Below are positions 24,997 to 32,757 of a DNA stretch of 64,000 bases, piece after piece. The position numbers and the translations under genes were made by a program. Position 1 is the stretch's first letter; each line of letters starts with the position of its first letter. The notes under the pieces were generated by a model. The model ran no database searches. It was not told where the DNA came from and saw nothing but the letters and a program-made list of their open reading frames with translations. Source of the stretch: Oscillospiraceae bacterium (lineage in GTDB: Bacteria; Bacillota; Clostridia; Oscillospirales; Oscillospiraceae); the NCBI GenBank assembly GCA_020025305.1, contig JAHHSG010000002.1:135228-199227 (forward strand), read 5' to 3'.

Positions 24997-25676
24997 GTTA
25001 AAATCTCCTCTCCATATTGTGATAGCGATATAAGGTTCTTTCCTGTGCCTGTGTTCCCTCGTCAGTGCAAACAATGCTATAATGTGCACAATTTATGCAT
25101 AATACAAGTAAGATGCATACAAATAGGCCGAGAAAATCAGACATATGGAAAGATAGACCTTGCTGATTTCATATTAACAGTGTTTTGACAGGAGCTCAAT
25201 GTAAATAATAAACAAAAAATGTCAAGCAAAATTCGCACGATGTATCATATAAGCAAAAAAGTTGACGAAAAAATGATAATGCAAAAATATTTTTTCTTTA
25301 TAATTGCTATCTTGCGCATATATTTTAAGTGTTATGGCTAAAAAATGGAGAAAAAACAGGAAAAAAATCGAAAATTGACGCAAAATAGGATTTCTGGAAT
25401 ATCGGGAGACAATAATTATAAAACGTCTTTGCGGTGGAGACAAACTTTCTCAACGCAGGTGCACTGCGCTGTTTATCAGAAAACAAAGCCGTGGAGAAAA
25501 ATGCATAAAGTGTGGAAGAATATGTAACGATAGACGTTTTATGTGTGCCGCTGCACATCTCCTCTCTTGCCAAAAGAAACCTATGCGCTTATAATCATCA
25601 TGAAAAGAAGAATGCTCTTGCGCAACATATCGTTGCCGGGTATTTTCACAATTATCAATCGAGGAGAAGCAAACCC
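24997..25676. other. AT-rich divergent intergenic region
   Basis: About 680 bp between the cstA and rsmH-like starts. The left part must hold the cstA promoter; a weak minus-strand candidate is TTGTAT near 25103 with CATTAT near 25080. Frames within it lack ribosome binding sites. The segment 25430-25560 contains short GTGGAG/TGTGGAAG repeats but no riboswitch that I recognise. Confidence 0.4.
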
Positions 25677-26729
25677 ATGGAGGAAAAAAATCCGCAGGTG
25701 CATAAGCGCCGTGTCCGCTATACGGGGACACACCCTCGCAATTTCAATGAAAAATATAAGGAACTGAATCCGGAGCGTTATGCCGATACGGTGGAAAAAA
25801 TCCGCAAGAAGGGCAACACCCCTGCCGGTATGCATATTTCCATCATGGTCAACGAGATTCTTGATTTCCTCTGTATTAAGCCCGGTCAGCAGGGGTTGGA
25901 TGCTACCCTGGGCTATGGCGGCCATACGCTGGCCATGTTGCAAAAACTGAACCATGAAGGACATATGTATGGTTTGGATGTAGATCCCATTGAGTCGGAA
26001 AAGACGCGTCATCGTTTGGCACAGAAGGGGTACGGCCCAGAGGATGTGACAGTGAGGCTAATCAATTTTGCCTGCATTGACCAAGTGGCTGCCGAGGTGG
26101 GGCCCTTTGACTTTGTATTGGCGGATCTGGGCGTCTCCTCCATGCAGATCGACGATCCCTCCCGCGGTTTTTCCTTCAAAAATGACGGCCCGCTGGATCT
26201 TCGGCTGGATCCCCGGCACGGCATTTCCGCCGCAGAGCGCTTAAAAACCGTTGAACGGGAGGAATTGGTGGGCATGCTGATGGAAAACGCGGATGAGCCC
26301 TACGCCGAGGAGATTGCCGCAGAAGTGTTCCGCCGGCGCGCAGCTGGTATGCCCATAGAGACCACCAAAGATCTATTCCATGTGGTAGAGAAAGCGATGG
26401 AATTTATTCCGCCGAAAGAACGGAAAACAGCAGTGAAGAAGTCCTGCCAGCGCACCTTCCAGGCGCTGCGAATTGACATCAACCATGAGTTTGAGGTGCT
26501 CTACCAGTTTCTTGAAAAGCTGCCGGGTGTTTTAAAGCCCGGAGGACGGGTGGCCATTTTGACATTCCATTCCGGTGAGGACCGGCTGGTAAAGAAATCC
26601 TTTAAACAGCTGCAGTGTCAGGGTGTCTACAGAGAAGTGGCGCGGGATGTAATCCGCCCTTCAGAGGAGGAGTGCCGCAGCAACAGCCGGGCTACCTCCA
26701 CCAAAATGCGCTGGGCCATTAAAGCGTAA
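25677..26729 (+). CDS. RsmH-like 16S rRNA cytosine N4-methyltransferase paralogue
   Basis: RsmH methylates N4 of C1402 in 16S rRNA. The 350 residues contain the SAM-binding motif GLDATLGYGGHTLAML, GLDVDPIESEK, FDFVLADLGVSSMQIDDPSRGFSF and the late LTFHSGEDRLVKKSFK, all RsmH signatures. Unlike typical RsmH, which begins close to the HxPVLLxE motif, it has about 55 extra N-terminal residues (EEKNPQVHKRRVRYTGTHPRNF onward) rich in Arg and Lys. It stands alone rather than in a dcw cluster with mraZ and ftsL, so it is probably a second, lineage-specific copy. The ATG at 25677 has GAGGAG upstream. Confidence 0.82.
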   Translation: MEEKNPQVHKRRVRYTGTHPRNFNEKYKELNPERYADTVEKIRKKGNTPAGMHISIMVNEILDFLCIKPGQQGLDATLGYGGHTLAMLQKLNHEGHMYGLDVDPIESEKTRHRLAQKGYGPEDVTVRLINFACIDQVAAEVGPFDFVLADLGVSSMQIDDPSRGFSFKNDGPLDLRLDPRHGISAAERLKTVEREELVGMLMENADEPYAEEIAAEVFRRRAAGMPIETTKDLFHVVEKAMEFIPPKERKTAVKKSCQRTFQALRIDINHEFEVLYQFLEKLPGVLKPGGRVAILTFHSGEDRLVKKSFKQLQCQGVYREVARDVIRPSEEECRSNSRATSTKMRWAIKA

Positions 26730-26750
26730 TGCAAAAAATGACATGGATCA

Positions 26751-26789
26751 AAGAAGGCTTGCAAGCAGACGCTTTGCAAGCCTTCTTGC
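26751..26789. terminator. bidirectional terminator between rsmH-like gene and PAP2
   Basis: AAGAAGGCTTGCAA and TTGCAAGCCTTCTT form a long perfect stem between convergent genes. Confidence 0.75.
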
Positions 26790-26804
26790 ATATAGATGGC
26801 ACCA

Positions 26805-27299
26805 TCACAGCACAAAAAAACCGAGCCAGCCAAGAATCCCTCCGAAAAGGACACCGGCTGCCACATCTCGGATAAAATGGACGCCCACCAATACACGGAG
26901 AGGAGCAAGAAGGAGGGTTATCCCCGCCATCCCCCAGCCCAGCGGCGGCCAGAGCCACAAAGCACATACGGTCAGCACGGAGGCACTGAACATGTGGCGG
27001 CTGGGGAAGGACTGTCCGGCGCGCTCCTTGTTGTCCAGAGAGGGCGTGTGGTAGACCTCGTAGGGGCGGGGGAAGTTGAGCCATCGGCGCAGCACGGAGC
27101 CGCTCCCAAAGACCACGGCGGGGACGATAATGACCCGCCACAGCCGGGAATCCCCGGACACCAGCAGGGCAGCAGTCATGGCAAGATAGGCCAAATAGAC
27201 GGTGTCAGAGAGCAGTTTGTTGCTCCACAGCAGTGTTTTGAGCGCGGCGGGATGCGCCCAAAACCACGCTTGTACGGCGTGATATCTCTGTTCGGTCAC
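26805..27299 (-). CDS. PAP2-family phosphatase
   Basis: The 164-residue membrane protein starts at GTG 27299, with AAAGGAG 9 nt upstream. The longer frame to 27785 enters the T-box leader and is rejected. All three PAP2 motifs are present: RRWLNFPRPYE near residue 83, SFPSRHMFSAS near 109 and PLRVLVGVHFIRDV near 146. About five membrane helices fit the undecaprenyl-pyrophosphate or lipid phosphatase group. It is monocistronic and convergent with the rsmH-like gene. The exact lipid substrate is not evident. Confidence 0.88.
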   Translation of the reverse strand: MTEQRYHAVQAWFWAHPAALKTLLWSNKLLSDTVYLAYLAMTAALLVSGDSRLWRVIIVPAVVFGSGSVLRRWLNFPRPYEVYHTPSLDNKERAGQSFPSRHMFSASVLTVCALWLWPPLGWGMAGITLLLAPLRVLVGVHFIRDVAAGVLFGGILGWLGFFVL

Positions 27300-27612
27300 A
27301 AGCGGATTCTCCTTTGCCTCAGATCTGCTTATATTATAATATATCCACAAACCAGACACCAGAGCAAAGTGGTCACGACTGGAAATAAAATCTTGCAAGA
27401 GATAGGTCATCCAAAGACAGCGGACAAAAATCCCGTGGAGGAATATGCGAGAATGCTTAAATAAAATACATGGGAGCAGAAAAAGGAAAAAGCTTATATA
27501 TGGAGGAATTGCACGTAAATTCTGGAAAATTGATATAAAACCGTCATAAAATGTCGAAAAAAGTGAAAATAACCGGAGAAAAAGAAAATGTAAAAATATT
27601 TGCATTTGGGGA
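27300..27612. other. AT-rich intergenic region
   Basis: About 310 bp between the PAP2 start and the brnQ promoter. I see no gene with a ribosome binding site; it presumably holds the PAP2 promoter on the minus strand. Confidence 0.4.
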
Positions 27613-27641
27613 TTGCTTTTTAAAAAGCACCGTGCTATAAT
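27613..27641 (+). promoter_or_regulatory. promoter of the T-box/brnQ unit
   Basis: TTGCTT (27613-27618) and a perfect TATAAT (27636-27641) with a 17 bp spacer, about 25 bp before the T-box begins. Confidence 0.75.
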
Positions 27642-27671
27642 GCAAACAACAAAAGCAAAAAGAAAAAATTC

Positions 27672-27925
27672 GTTGACCGGGAACAAGTAGTCGTCGGTAA
27701 GCTCTTTTTCAGAGAGACAGTGGTTGGTGTGAACTGTCAGGTGCGCCGAATGTATGAAATCATCCCCGAGAAGCAAGCTGAACAAAGTAGGTGCGCCGGA
27801 GTCAAGCCACGTTACAGGTGAGTTGCATTGTTGGATGCAAATGAGTGCCGGATTTTATCCGGAAGCAAGGTGGTACCGCGGTTTTTCAATCGTCCTTCTA
27901 TTGAGAGGGGCGATTTTTTTGTTGC
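27672..27925 (+). promoter_or_regulatory. T-box riboswitch, isoleucine specifier, controlling brnQ
   Basis: Canonical T-box elements appear in order: AAGTAG near 27685, the GA-rich CAGAGAGACAG, GGTTGGTG at about 27722, the specifier region GAAATCATCCCCGAG, CAAAGTAGGTGCGCCGG, CGTTACAG and the T-box core AAGGTGGTACCGCGG at about 27868. A terminator hairpin follows (AATCGTCC with GGGGCGATT, then T). The specifier triplet at 27759-27761 is ATC, and the next triplet is also ATC, so isoleucine is read in either register. Uncharged tRNA-Ile should stabilise the antiterminator and turn on brnQ. Confidence 0.92.
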
Positions 27926-28012
27926 CACTTTTTAAAATTTTGTGTAAAGACCTTCTGTCTGTAACGCGCCAACACACGGATGCAGGCAAGAAGAGTATGG
28001 GAGGAAAATATT

Positions 28013-29353
28013 ATGAAACTGGGAAAGAAAAACATGCTGTTGGTCAGCTTTATGCTGTTCTCGTTGTTCTTTGGCGCGGGCAACTTGATTTTCCCGCCCT
28101 TCTTGGGGCAAAGCGCCGGAAATCATACGCCGTTGGCGCTGTTGGGCTTTCTGGTGACAGCTGTGGTGCTGCCGGTGATGGGCGTTGTTGCCGTGGCCGA
28201 GTTCGGTGGCTTGGATAAGCTGGCAAGGAAAGTCGATCCCCGCTTTGCTATGGTGTTCACCATCCTCATCTACCTCTCTATCGGCCCCGGCTTGGGCATC
28301 CCCAGAGCGGCCTCTGTTCCTTTCGAAATGGCCATCGCTCCCTACCTTCCCGAGAATGCGTCGTTCCCCTTGTTTATGCTGCTCTACTCGCTGGCGTTTT
28401 TCCTGGTTGCCGGCTGGCTGGTACTGACACCCAACAAACTGGTGAACCGCATTGGCAAGTTTTTGACGCCCAGTCTGCTGCTTTTGCTTGCGGGTCTGTT
28501 CGTCTGCTTCCTGCTCAACGGTGACACGGGTGTGGCGGCTCCCCAGCCTGCTTACCAAGAAACGGCACTGGTGACCGGCTTCTTGGAGGGATACAACACC
28601 ATGGATGCCATCGCGGCTTTGAACTTCGGCTTGGTCATTGCTACTACCCTGCGTTCCATGAAGGTAACAGAGCACAAGGATGTGATGCGCTACACCGTTC
28701 GCGCCGGTGTCTTTGCCGGCAGTATCCTGGCCGTGATCTATGGGATGCTCTCCTACATGGGCATGAAGTCGTCCGCAGTCTATGAGCTGCAGGGCAACGG
28801 CGCTTGGACACTGCGCTGCATCGTCCAGCAGCTGTTTGGTAATACAGGCGCGGTTCTGCTGGCGACCATCTTTACACTGGCCTGCCTGACCACCTGCGTG
28901 GGCCTTATCACCTCCATCGCCCAGTATTTCTCCACCTTGACCAGTAAGTTCAGCTATCGCCAGTGGGCAGTGGGTATCGTTGTGTTCGCTTTTGCAGTCT
29001 GCAATCAGGGGCTCAATACCATCTTGAGCATCTCTGTCCCTGTACTCAACGCCATCTATCCTGTGGCCATCGTTCTGATCGTTCTTGGCCTGTGCGACAA
29101 GTGGCTGCAAAATAACCGCTTCGTCTATCCCTGCACCGTGGGTGCTGTGGGTGTGGTCAGCGTGCTCTATGCACTGGAGAATCTGCATGTTCCCATGGGT
29201 CCTCTCGGCAAGGTGCTGCATATGCTTCCGTTCTACTCCGCCGGCATGGGCTGGGTCTGCGTGGGTGTGGTTATGGCACTCTTCAGCCTTGTGCTGACGC
29301 GCCTGCTGGGAAGCCGTGTAGGTGTTTCCACTTCGGAGGAGACGACCGCCTGA
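28013..29353 (+). CDS. brnQ: BrnQ-family branched-chain amino acid transporter
   Basis: A 446-residue symporter of the LIVCS family that imports Leu, Ile and Val with Na+ or H+. About 12 membrane helices are visible. The N-terminal signature is MLFSLFFGAGNLIFPPFLGQ, followed by PRFAMVFTILIYLSIGPGLGIPRAASVPFE, both family hallmarks. The ATG at 28013 has GGAGG 8 nt upstream. The gene is directly downstream of an isoleucine T-box, so it should be induced on isoleucine starvation. It ends at a strong terminator shared with the convergent LysR gene. Confidence 0.95.
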   Translation: MKLGKKNMLLVSFMLFSLFFGAGNLIFPPFLGQSAGNHTPLALLGFLVTAVVLPVMGVVAVAEFGGLDKLARKVDPRFAMVFTILIYLSIGPGLGIPRAASVPFEMAIAPYLPENASFPLFMLLYSLAFFLVAGWLVLTPNKLVNRIGKFLTPSLLLLLAGLFVCFLLNGDTGVAAPQPAYQETALVTGFLEGYNTMDAIAALNFGLVIATTLRSMKVTEHKDVMRYTVRAGVFAGSILAVIYGMLSYMGMKSSAVYELQGNGAWTLRCIVQQLFGNTGAVLLATIFTLACLTTCVGLITSIAQYFSTLTSKFSYRQWAVGIVVFAFAVCNQGLNTILSISVPVLNAIYPVAIVLIVLGLCDKWLQNNRFVYPCTVGAVGVVSVLYALENLHVPMGPLGKVLHMLPFYSAGMGWVCVGVVMALFSLVLTRLLGSRVGVSTSEETTA

Positions 29354-29394
29354 GGCAGAAAAGGCCGGATCTCATGCTTCTGATATGATTATAA

Positions 29395-29440
29395 AAGACC
29401 TCCGATCCGCAGTTCAGCGGATCGGAGGTCTTATTTGTTT
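29395..29440. terminator. bidirectional terminator between brnQ and LysR gene
   Basis: AAGACCTCCGATCCGC and GCGGATCGGAGGTCTT form a 16 bp perfect stem with a 6-base loop, followed by a T-rich tail. Confidence 0.88.
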
Positions 29441-29499
29441 TTTAATATTATATAAGGTATAGGGGGCAGCGCAGGATGGCTGGGCAAAAGCGCTGTGCA

Positions 29500-30381
29500 T
29501 TACGGCATTTTATTTTTGATCCAAGTCTCCACATAGTCTACAAATTGTTTGGCGGCGGGGGAGAGGGTATCAAAGGAGCGAACCGCAAGGCCAATGTCAC
29601 GGAACTGGGGCGGGTCCAGCGGGCATACTGCCACATGGAATGGAGTGCGCTGCAGCACAAGCTCTGTGAGTGAACTGACGCCGAGGCCGTTTTCCACCAT
29701 CGACATGATGGTGTAGTCATCATTCCCGCGATAGCGTAAGTTTGGTTTGACATGGTACCGCTCCAAAAATTCCGATACCTCCCGGTCGCGTTCATCTTCC
29801 AGCTTGATGAAAGGGTCCTCACCGAAACGGGTAATGGGATAGCTTTTCGCCTTGGCTAGGGGATGATCTTCCGGGACTACTGCCATGTGCCGATCTCGGT
29901 GGAGGAAAATCGTTTCCAGATGGGAAGAACAGGGAAGTGCGATAAAGCCGCAATCCACTTGCCCTGATGTAATCATATCTTCTACGCCGCGATATTCAAT
30001 TTGGGTAATGACTTCAAATTGGATGTCGGGATATTCTATCTGAAAGGCTTTGATGATGGGTGGGAGCCAGTGCATAGAGGCACTGGGAAAAGACCCGATC
30101 CGAACCGTACCGAAGGTTAATCCGTGCAGCTGTCCGATCTGCTGCTCCAGCTCTCGCTGGGCATTGCAGACAGCACGCAGGCGAGGAAGGATTTCTTTGC
30201 CTGCGGTGGTTAGCTTGGCACCGTTTCGTCCCCGGAGCAAAAGCTGCACGTCCCATTCCTTTTCTAAATCTGCCACAATACGGCTTACGGCCGACTGCGT
30301 GTAACCCAAAGCCTCTGCAGCGTGTGTTAGATTTCCCAAATCCGCTACCTGCAGCAGCACTTCATATTTCCCTGTTTCCAC
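29500..30381 (-). CDS. LysR-family transcriptional regulator
   Basis: The 293 residues start with a winged helix-turn-helix, LQVADLGNLTHAAEALGYTQSAVSRIVADLE, followed by LLLRGRNGAKLTTAG. The effector-binding domain runs from about residue 90, with VRIGSFPSASMHWLPPIIKAF at its start. It begins at GTG 30381. No divergent partner gene is immediately upstream; the nearest is the 52-residue small protein at 30749 on the plus strand. The target and inducer are not evident. Confidence 0.9.
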   Translation of the reverse strand: METGKYEVLLQVADLGNLTHAAEALGYTQSAVSRIVADLEKEWDVQLLLRGRNGAKLTTAGKEILPRLRAVCNAQRELEQQIGQLHGLTFGTVRIGSFPSASMHWLPPIIKAFQIEYPDIQFEVITQIEYRGVEDMITSGQVDCGFIALPCSSHLETIFLHRDRHMAVVPEDHPLAKAKSYPITRFGEDPFIKLEDERDREVSEFLERYHVKPNLRYRGNDDYTIMSMVENGLGVSSLTELVLQRTPFHVAVCPLDPPQFRDIGLAVRSFDTLSPAAKQFVDYVETWIKNKMP

Positions 30382-30748
30382 AGCATCACATCCATTCTAC
30401 ATTTACATTGAAACTTTTGAAAAGATATAATTCGTTCATATGACAATCATTATATCGCATACGGAGGACAAAACCAAGGGATTCCCTCCGTTAAAACGGC
30501 TATAAGATAAAAATGATTAGATTTGCGTAAAAATATGGGGAATAAGGATATATTCAGGAACATATAGACAAATATGTGGACAAAATTAACGAAGCGAAGA
30601 GGCGGAAGTACAGCCAGTTATGTGAAAATACACATTCCTGTTACTCATGATTTACATGATTTATATTCGCTTTACTTATCGCGCACCATGTAGTATTCTT
30701 AGGTTGTAAAGAAAAGAAATGCTTTGATTAAAGAAAGGAAGTGCGCTT
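30382..30748. other. intergenic region upstream of the LysR gene and the small protein
   Basis: About 370 bp, AT-rich, between divergent starts. A promoter candidate for the plus-strand small gene is TTTACT with TATTCT, 17 bp apart, near 30670-30700. No gene is seen. Confidence 0.4.
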
Positions 30749-30907
30749 ATGAACAAGAGCAACAACATGATGGATATTCGTCCTCGTCATAACACCAAGA
30801 CCCCTCCGTATAACTATCCCGAAGTGCTGGGAGCTCCTGCATTTGATGCTGTGTGGGAAGGAAGTCTCTGGAACGCTTTCCTGATGATGGGAAAGACGGA
30901 AGACTGA
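30749..30907 (+). CDS. 52-residue small protein of unknown function
   Basis: A 52-codon frame with Shine-Dalgarno AAAGGAAG about 10 nt before the ATG and a terminator at 30937-30990. The sequence starts with a polar segment (MNKSNNMMDIRPRHN), continues with a Pro/Tyr-rich stretch (TPPYNYPEVLGAP) and ends in a possible amphipathic helix (FDAVWEGSLWNAFLMMG). It has no signal peptide and no Cys. I do not recognise it. It lies alone between LysR and TetR regulators on the opposite strand, with its own apparent promoter, so it is a good candidate for a real small protein rather than chance. Confidence 0.6.
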   Translation: MNKSNNMMDIRPRHNTKTPPYNYPEVLGAPAFDAVWEGSLWNAFLMMGKTED

Positions 30908-30936
30908 TTTGTACGAGGGCTGACACTCCTATAAAC

Positions 30937-30990
30937 TAAAAAGGGTATGTTGCAGTAGGATCAATGCTGTAACATACCCTTTTATTTTTT
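30937..30990 (+). terminator. terminator of the 52-residue gene
   Basis: AAAAGGGTATGTT pairs with AACATACCCTTTT around a long loop, followed by T at 30981-30990. Confidence 0.8.
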
Positions 30991-31173
30991 GTTGTTTGCT
31001 TACTGTCATCTTCGTCAACAATGGAACAAAAACAAGGGGATGTTTTGAGCATATTTTTGCTTCTGCCTGAAATTTTGTCAGAAAATGATTCTGCCTATAT
31101 GCATATTGTTAAAAATTTAATAATATAGAGGCGAGATCGACAGAAAAATAACGATCTCCGCCGAGAAGTGCTG

Positions 31174-31713
31174 TTACACAAAGAATTTCTCTCTAGCCGA
31201 GAGGGCAATGATGCCGGTCACCAGCGTGCTGTCCACCTTCATGCCGCGGGAGGCCCAGTCGCCAATCATACCCACCGTGCCGTGGGCGTAAAAACGGGCG
31301 GCGATCTCCCGGTGCTGATCCGGCATCCGGTGCTGCTCGAAGTGCTGCTGCGCCTTATGAATCAAAAAGTCCGTGTAGTATTGTACCAGCAAATCCCGCA
31401 GGCAGTGGTGCCCATTGTCCTCTAAGAGCCGGACATACAACGCCTTCTCGTTCTTCAGATGATTACATAGAGCGCTGACGCTGTCAGCCAGCCCGCTGTT
31501 TTGAAAGAAGGGCCGGAGCACAGGGGAGATCTCCTGATCGAAGATATATTGAATGACATCATATTTGTCAGCGAAGTAGTAGTAGAACGTATTTCGGTTA
31601 ATGCCGCAATGACGGGCGATGTCAATGACCGATATTTTTTGGAAGGGTTTCTCCGACGCCAATTTTTTGGCGCTGAGGATAATGGCCTGTTTCGTAATCT
31701 CCGCTGCGGACAT
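31174..31713 (-). CDS. TetR-family transcriptional regulator
   Basis: The 179-residue protein has an N-terminal TetR helix-turn-helix: ITKQAIILSAKKLASEKPFQ, then ISVIDIARHCGINRNTFYYYF at about residues 27-47. The ligand domain includes LVQYYTDFLIHKAQQHFEQHR, resembling the DhaS-like TetR group. The ATG at 31713 has AAAGGAG 8 nt upstream; the ATG at 31731 does not. It is divergent from the redox cluster at 31840-36408, which it most likely controls from the shared 126 bp intergenic region. Confidence 0.9.
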   Translation of the reverse strand: MSAAEITKQAIILSAKKLASEKPFQKISVIDIARHCGINRNTFYYYFADKYDVIQYIFDQEISPVLRPFFQNSGLADSVSALCNHLKNEKALYVRLLEDNGHHCLRDLLVQYYTDFLIHKAQQHFEQHRMPDQHREIAARFYAHGTVGMIGDWASRGMKVDSTLVTGIIALSAREKFFV

Positions 31714-31747
31714 ATCTATCGCTCCTTTCATGTCTATCTATTATATC

Positions 31748-31792
31748 GAAAATCCATGATAACTGCAATTGTTCTTTTTGAAAATTTATGAT
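31748..31792. repeat. pair of imperfect 13-bp direct repeats between tetR and the redox cluster
   Basis: GAAAATCCATGAT (31748-31760) and GAAAATTTATGAT (31780-31792) match at 11 of 13 bases with a 32 bp period. They sit in the divergent promoter region and could be operator half-sites. Confidence 0.45.
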
Positions 31793-31839
31793 GGGGAGGA
31801 TAGGCGGTTAAAATTATATCTTATAGAGGAGGAATTACA

Positions 31840-32697
31840 ATGAACACTGACGCTACCAATCAAAGCGGCAAAGCGGACATCCTCATTAAATGGGTGATCT
31901 TTACCGCAGCTATCACCGGTTTGGCACTGCTGAGCGCCTTTTATCCGGTGGAGGGCAACGTCCCTTGTATCGTTATCCCCTGTATTTTGGTGCTGCTCTT
32001 TGCCAAACCCGTATTCTTCGAGAGATTGAAGCTGTCTACGCTGCTGACCATGCGCATTCTCATTGTCTTTGCAGCACTGAACTTCTTCAATCCCCAAGTC
32101 TATGTGGACATCATCATGCTCATGCTGATCGTCAATATTTTGGAGGCAACGTTCACGGATCTGCTGCGCCATAAGCGCTACTGCAATGCCATCACCGGTT
32201 TCGTGCTGGCCTTCGCTGTTGTGACCCTGCGAGGCTTGTGGCAGTTCGAGGCTCCGTTTGGCAAGTATTATCTGGCTGAGGGTGTGGTTCCTGCGGTTAC
32301 CGTTTGCTTCGTGGCTGCCTATACCCTGTGGAACTGGATTTTTGTCACCAATGAATTCAGCGACTCCGTGGCACTCATGCACGTGGGCTTCCTGCTGGCA
32401 CCCATTCTGGGATCTCTGTGCACGCTGGAAATGGGCGTTTACGGCGGGCTTGGCATGTGGCTGTTGCTGCGGGCCAATTCTCTGGCCATCGGTGGTTGGA
32501 TGCAGATCGGGGCTAAGAGTTGGTTTGAACGGGAGTACCACAGTGCCCGTTTTGCCAAATTTGTGCTCTGGACCAAGCAGAAACATATCCAGATTGTGCT
32601 GATGCTCATCAATTTGGCGCTGCTGGGCTGCGCCATCTATCTCACGTTTTCCAATGGCGGTATTCGCTTTGCGTTTTCCCCTTTCTTTTTGAATTGA
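31840..32697 (+). CDS. polytopic membrane protein, first gene of redox cluster
   Basis: The 285 residues contain about seven to eight hydrophobic helices, starting at ILIKWVIFTAAITGLALLSAF. A histidine/arginine-bearing loop (TDLLRHKRYCN) follows the third or fourth helix, and an acidic motif, WNWIFVTNEFSDSVALMHVGF, lies in the second half, with a histidine inside a membrane helix. A Shine-Dalgarno AGGAGG precedes the ATG. I do not recognise the family. It is followed 60 bp later by the FAD oxidoreductase, and together with the membrane protein at 35482 it brackets two soluble redox proteins. Confidence 0.7.
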   Translation: MNTDATNQSGKADILIKWVIFTAAITGLALLSAFYPVEGNVPCIVIPCILVLLFAKPVFFERLKLSTLLTMRILIVFAALNFFNPQVYVDIIMLMLIVNILEATFTDLLRHKRYCNAITGFVLAFAVVTLRGLWQFEAPFGKYYLAEGVVPAVTVCFVAAYTLWNWIFVTNEFSDSVALMHVGFLLAPILGSLCTLEMGVYGGLGMWLLLRANSLAIGGWMQIGAKSWFEREYHSARFAKFVLWTKQKHIQIVLMLINLALLGCAIYLTFSNGGIRFAFSPFFLN

Positions 32698-32757
32698 GCA
32701 GCTGTTGCAGCTGCTTTATCAACACACGGGCTTTGCCCAGAATAGGAGATATTGCAC

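Noticed and set aside
23338..25188. 616-codon open frame on the plus strand
   Set aside because: It is antisense to cstA and the neighbouring gene, has a low-complexity His/Asp/Gly-rich product and no ribosome binding site. It is a shadow of biased codon use in cstA.
25512..25676. Extension of the rsmH-like frame upstream
   Set aside because: No ribosome binding site, and the sequence is unlike the conserved part. The ATG at 25677 is well placed.
27300..27785. N-terminal extension of the PAP2 frame to 27785
   Set aside because: It runs through the brnQ promoter and T-box. A GTG with a good ribosome binding site at 27299 gives a normal-length PAP2 protein.
27932..29221. 429-codon minus-strand frame
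   Set aside because: It is antisense to brnQ and rich in His/Gln/Asp, as expected of a mirrored membrane protein gene.
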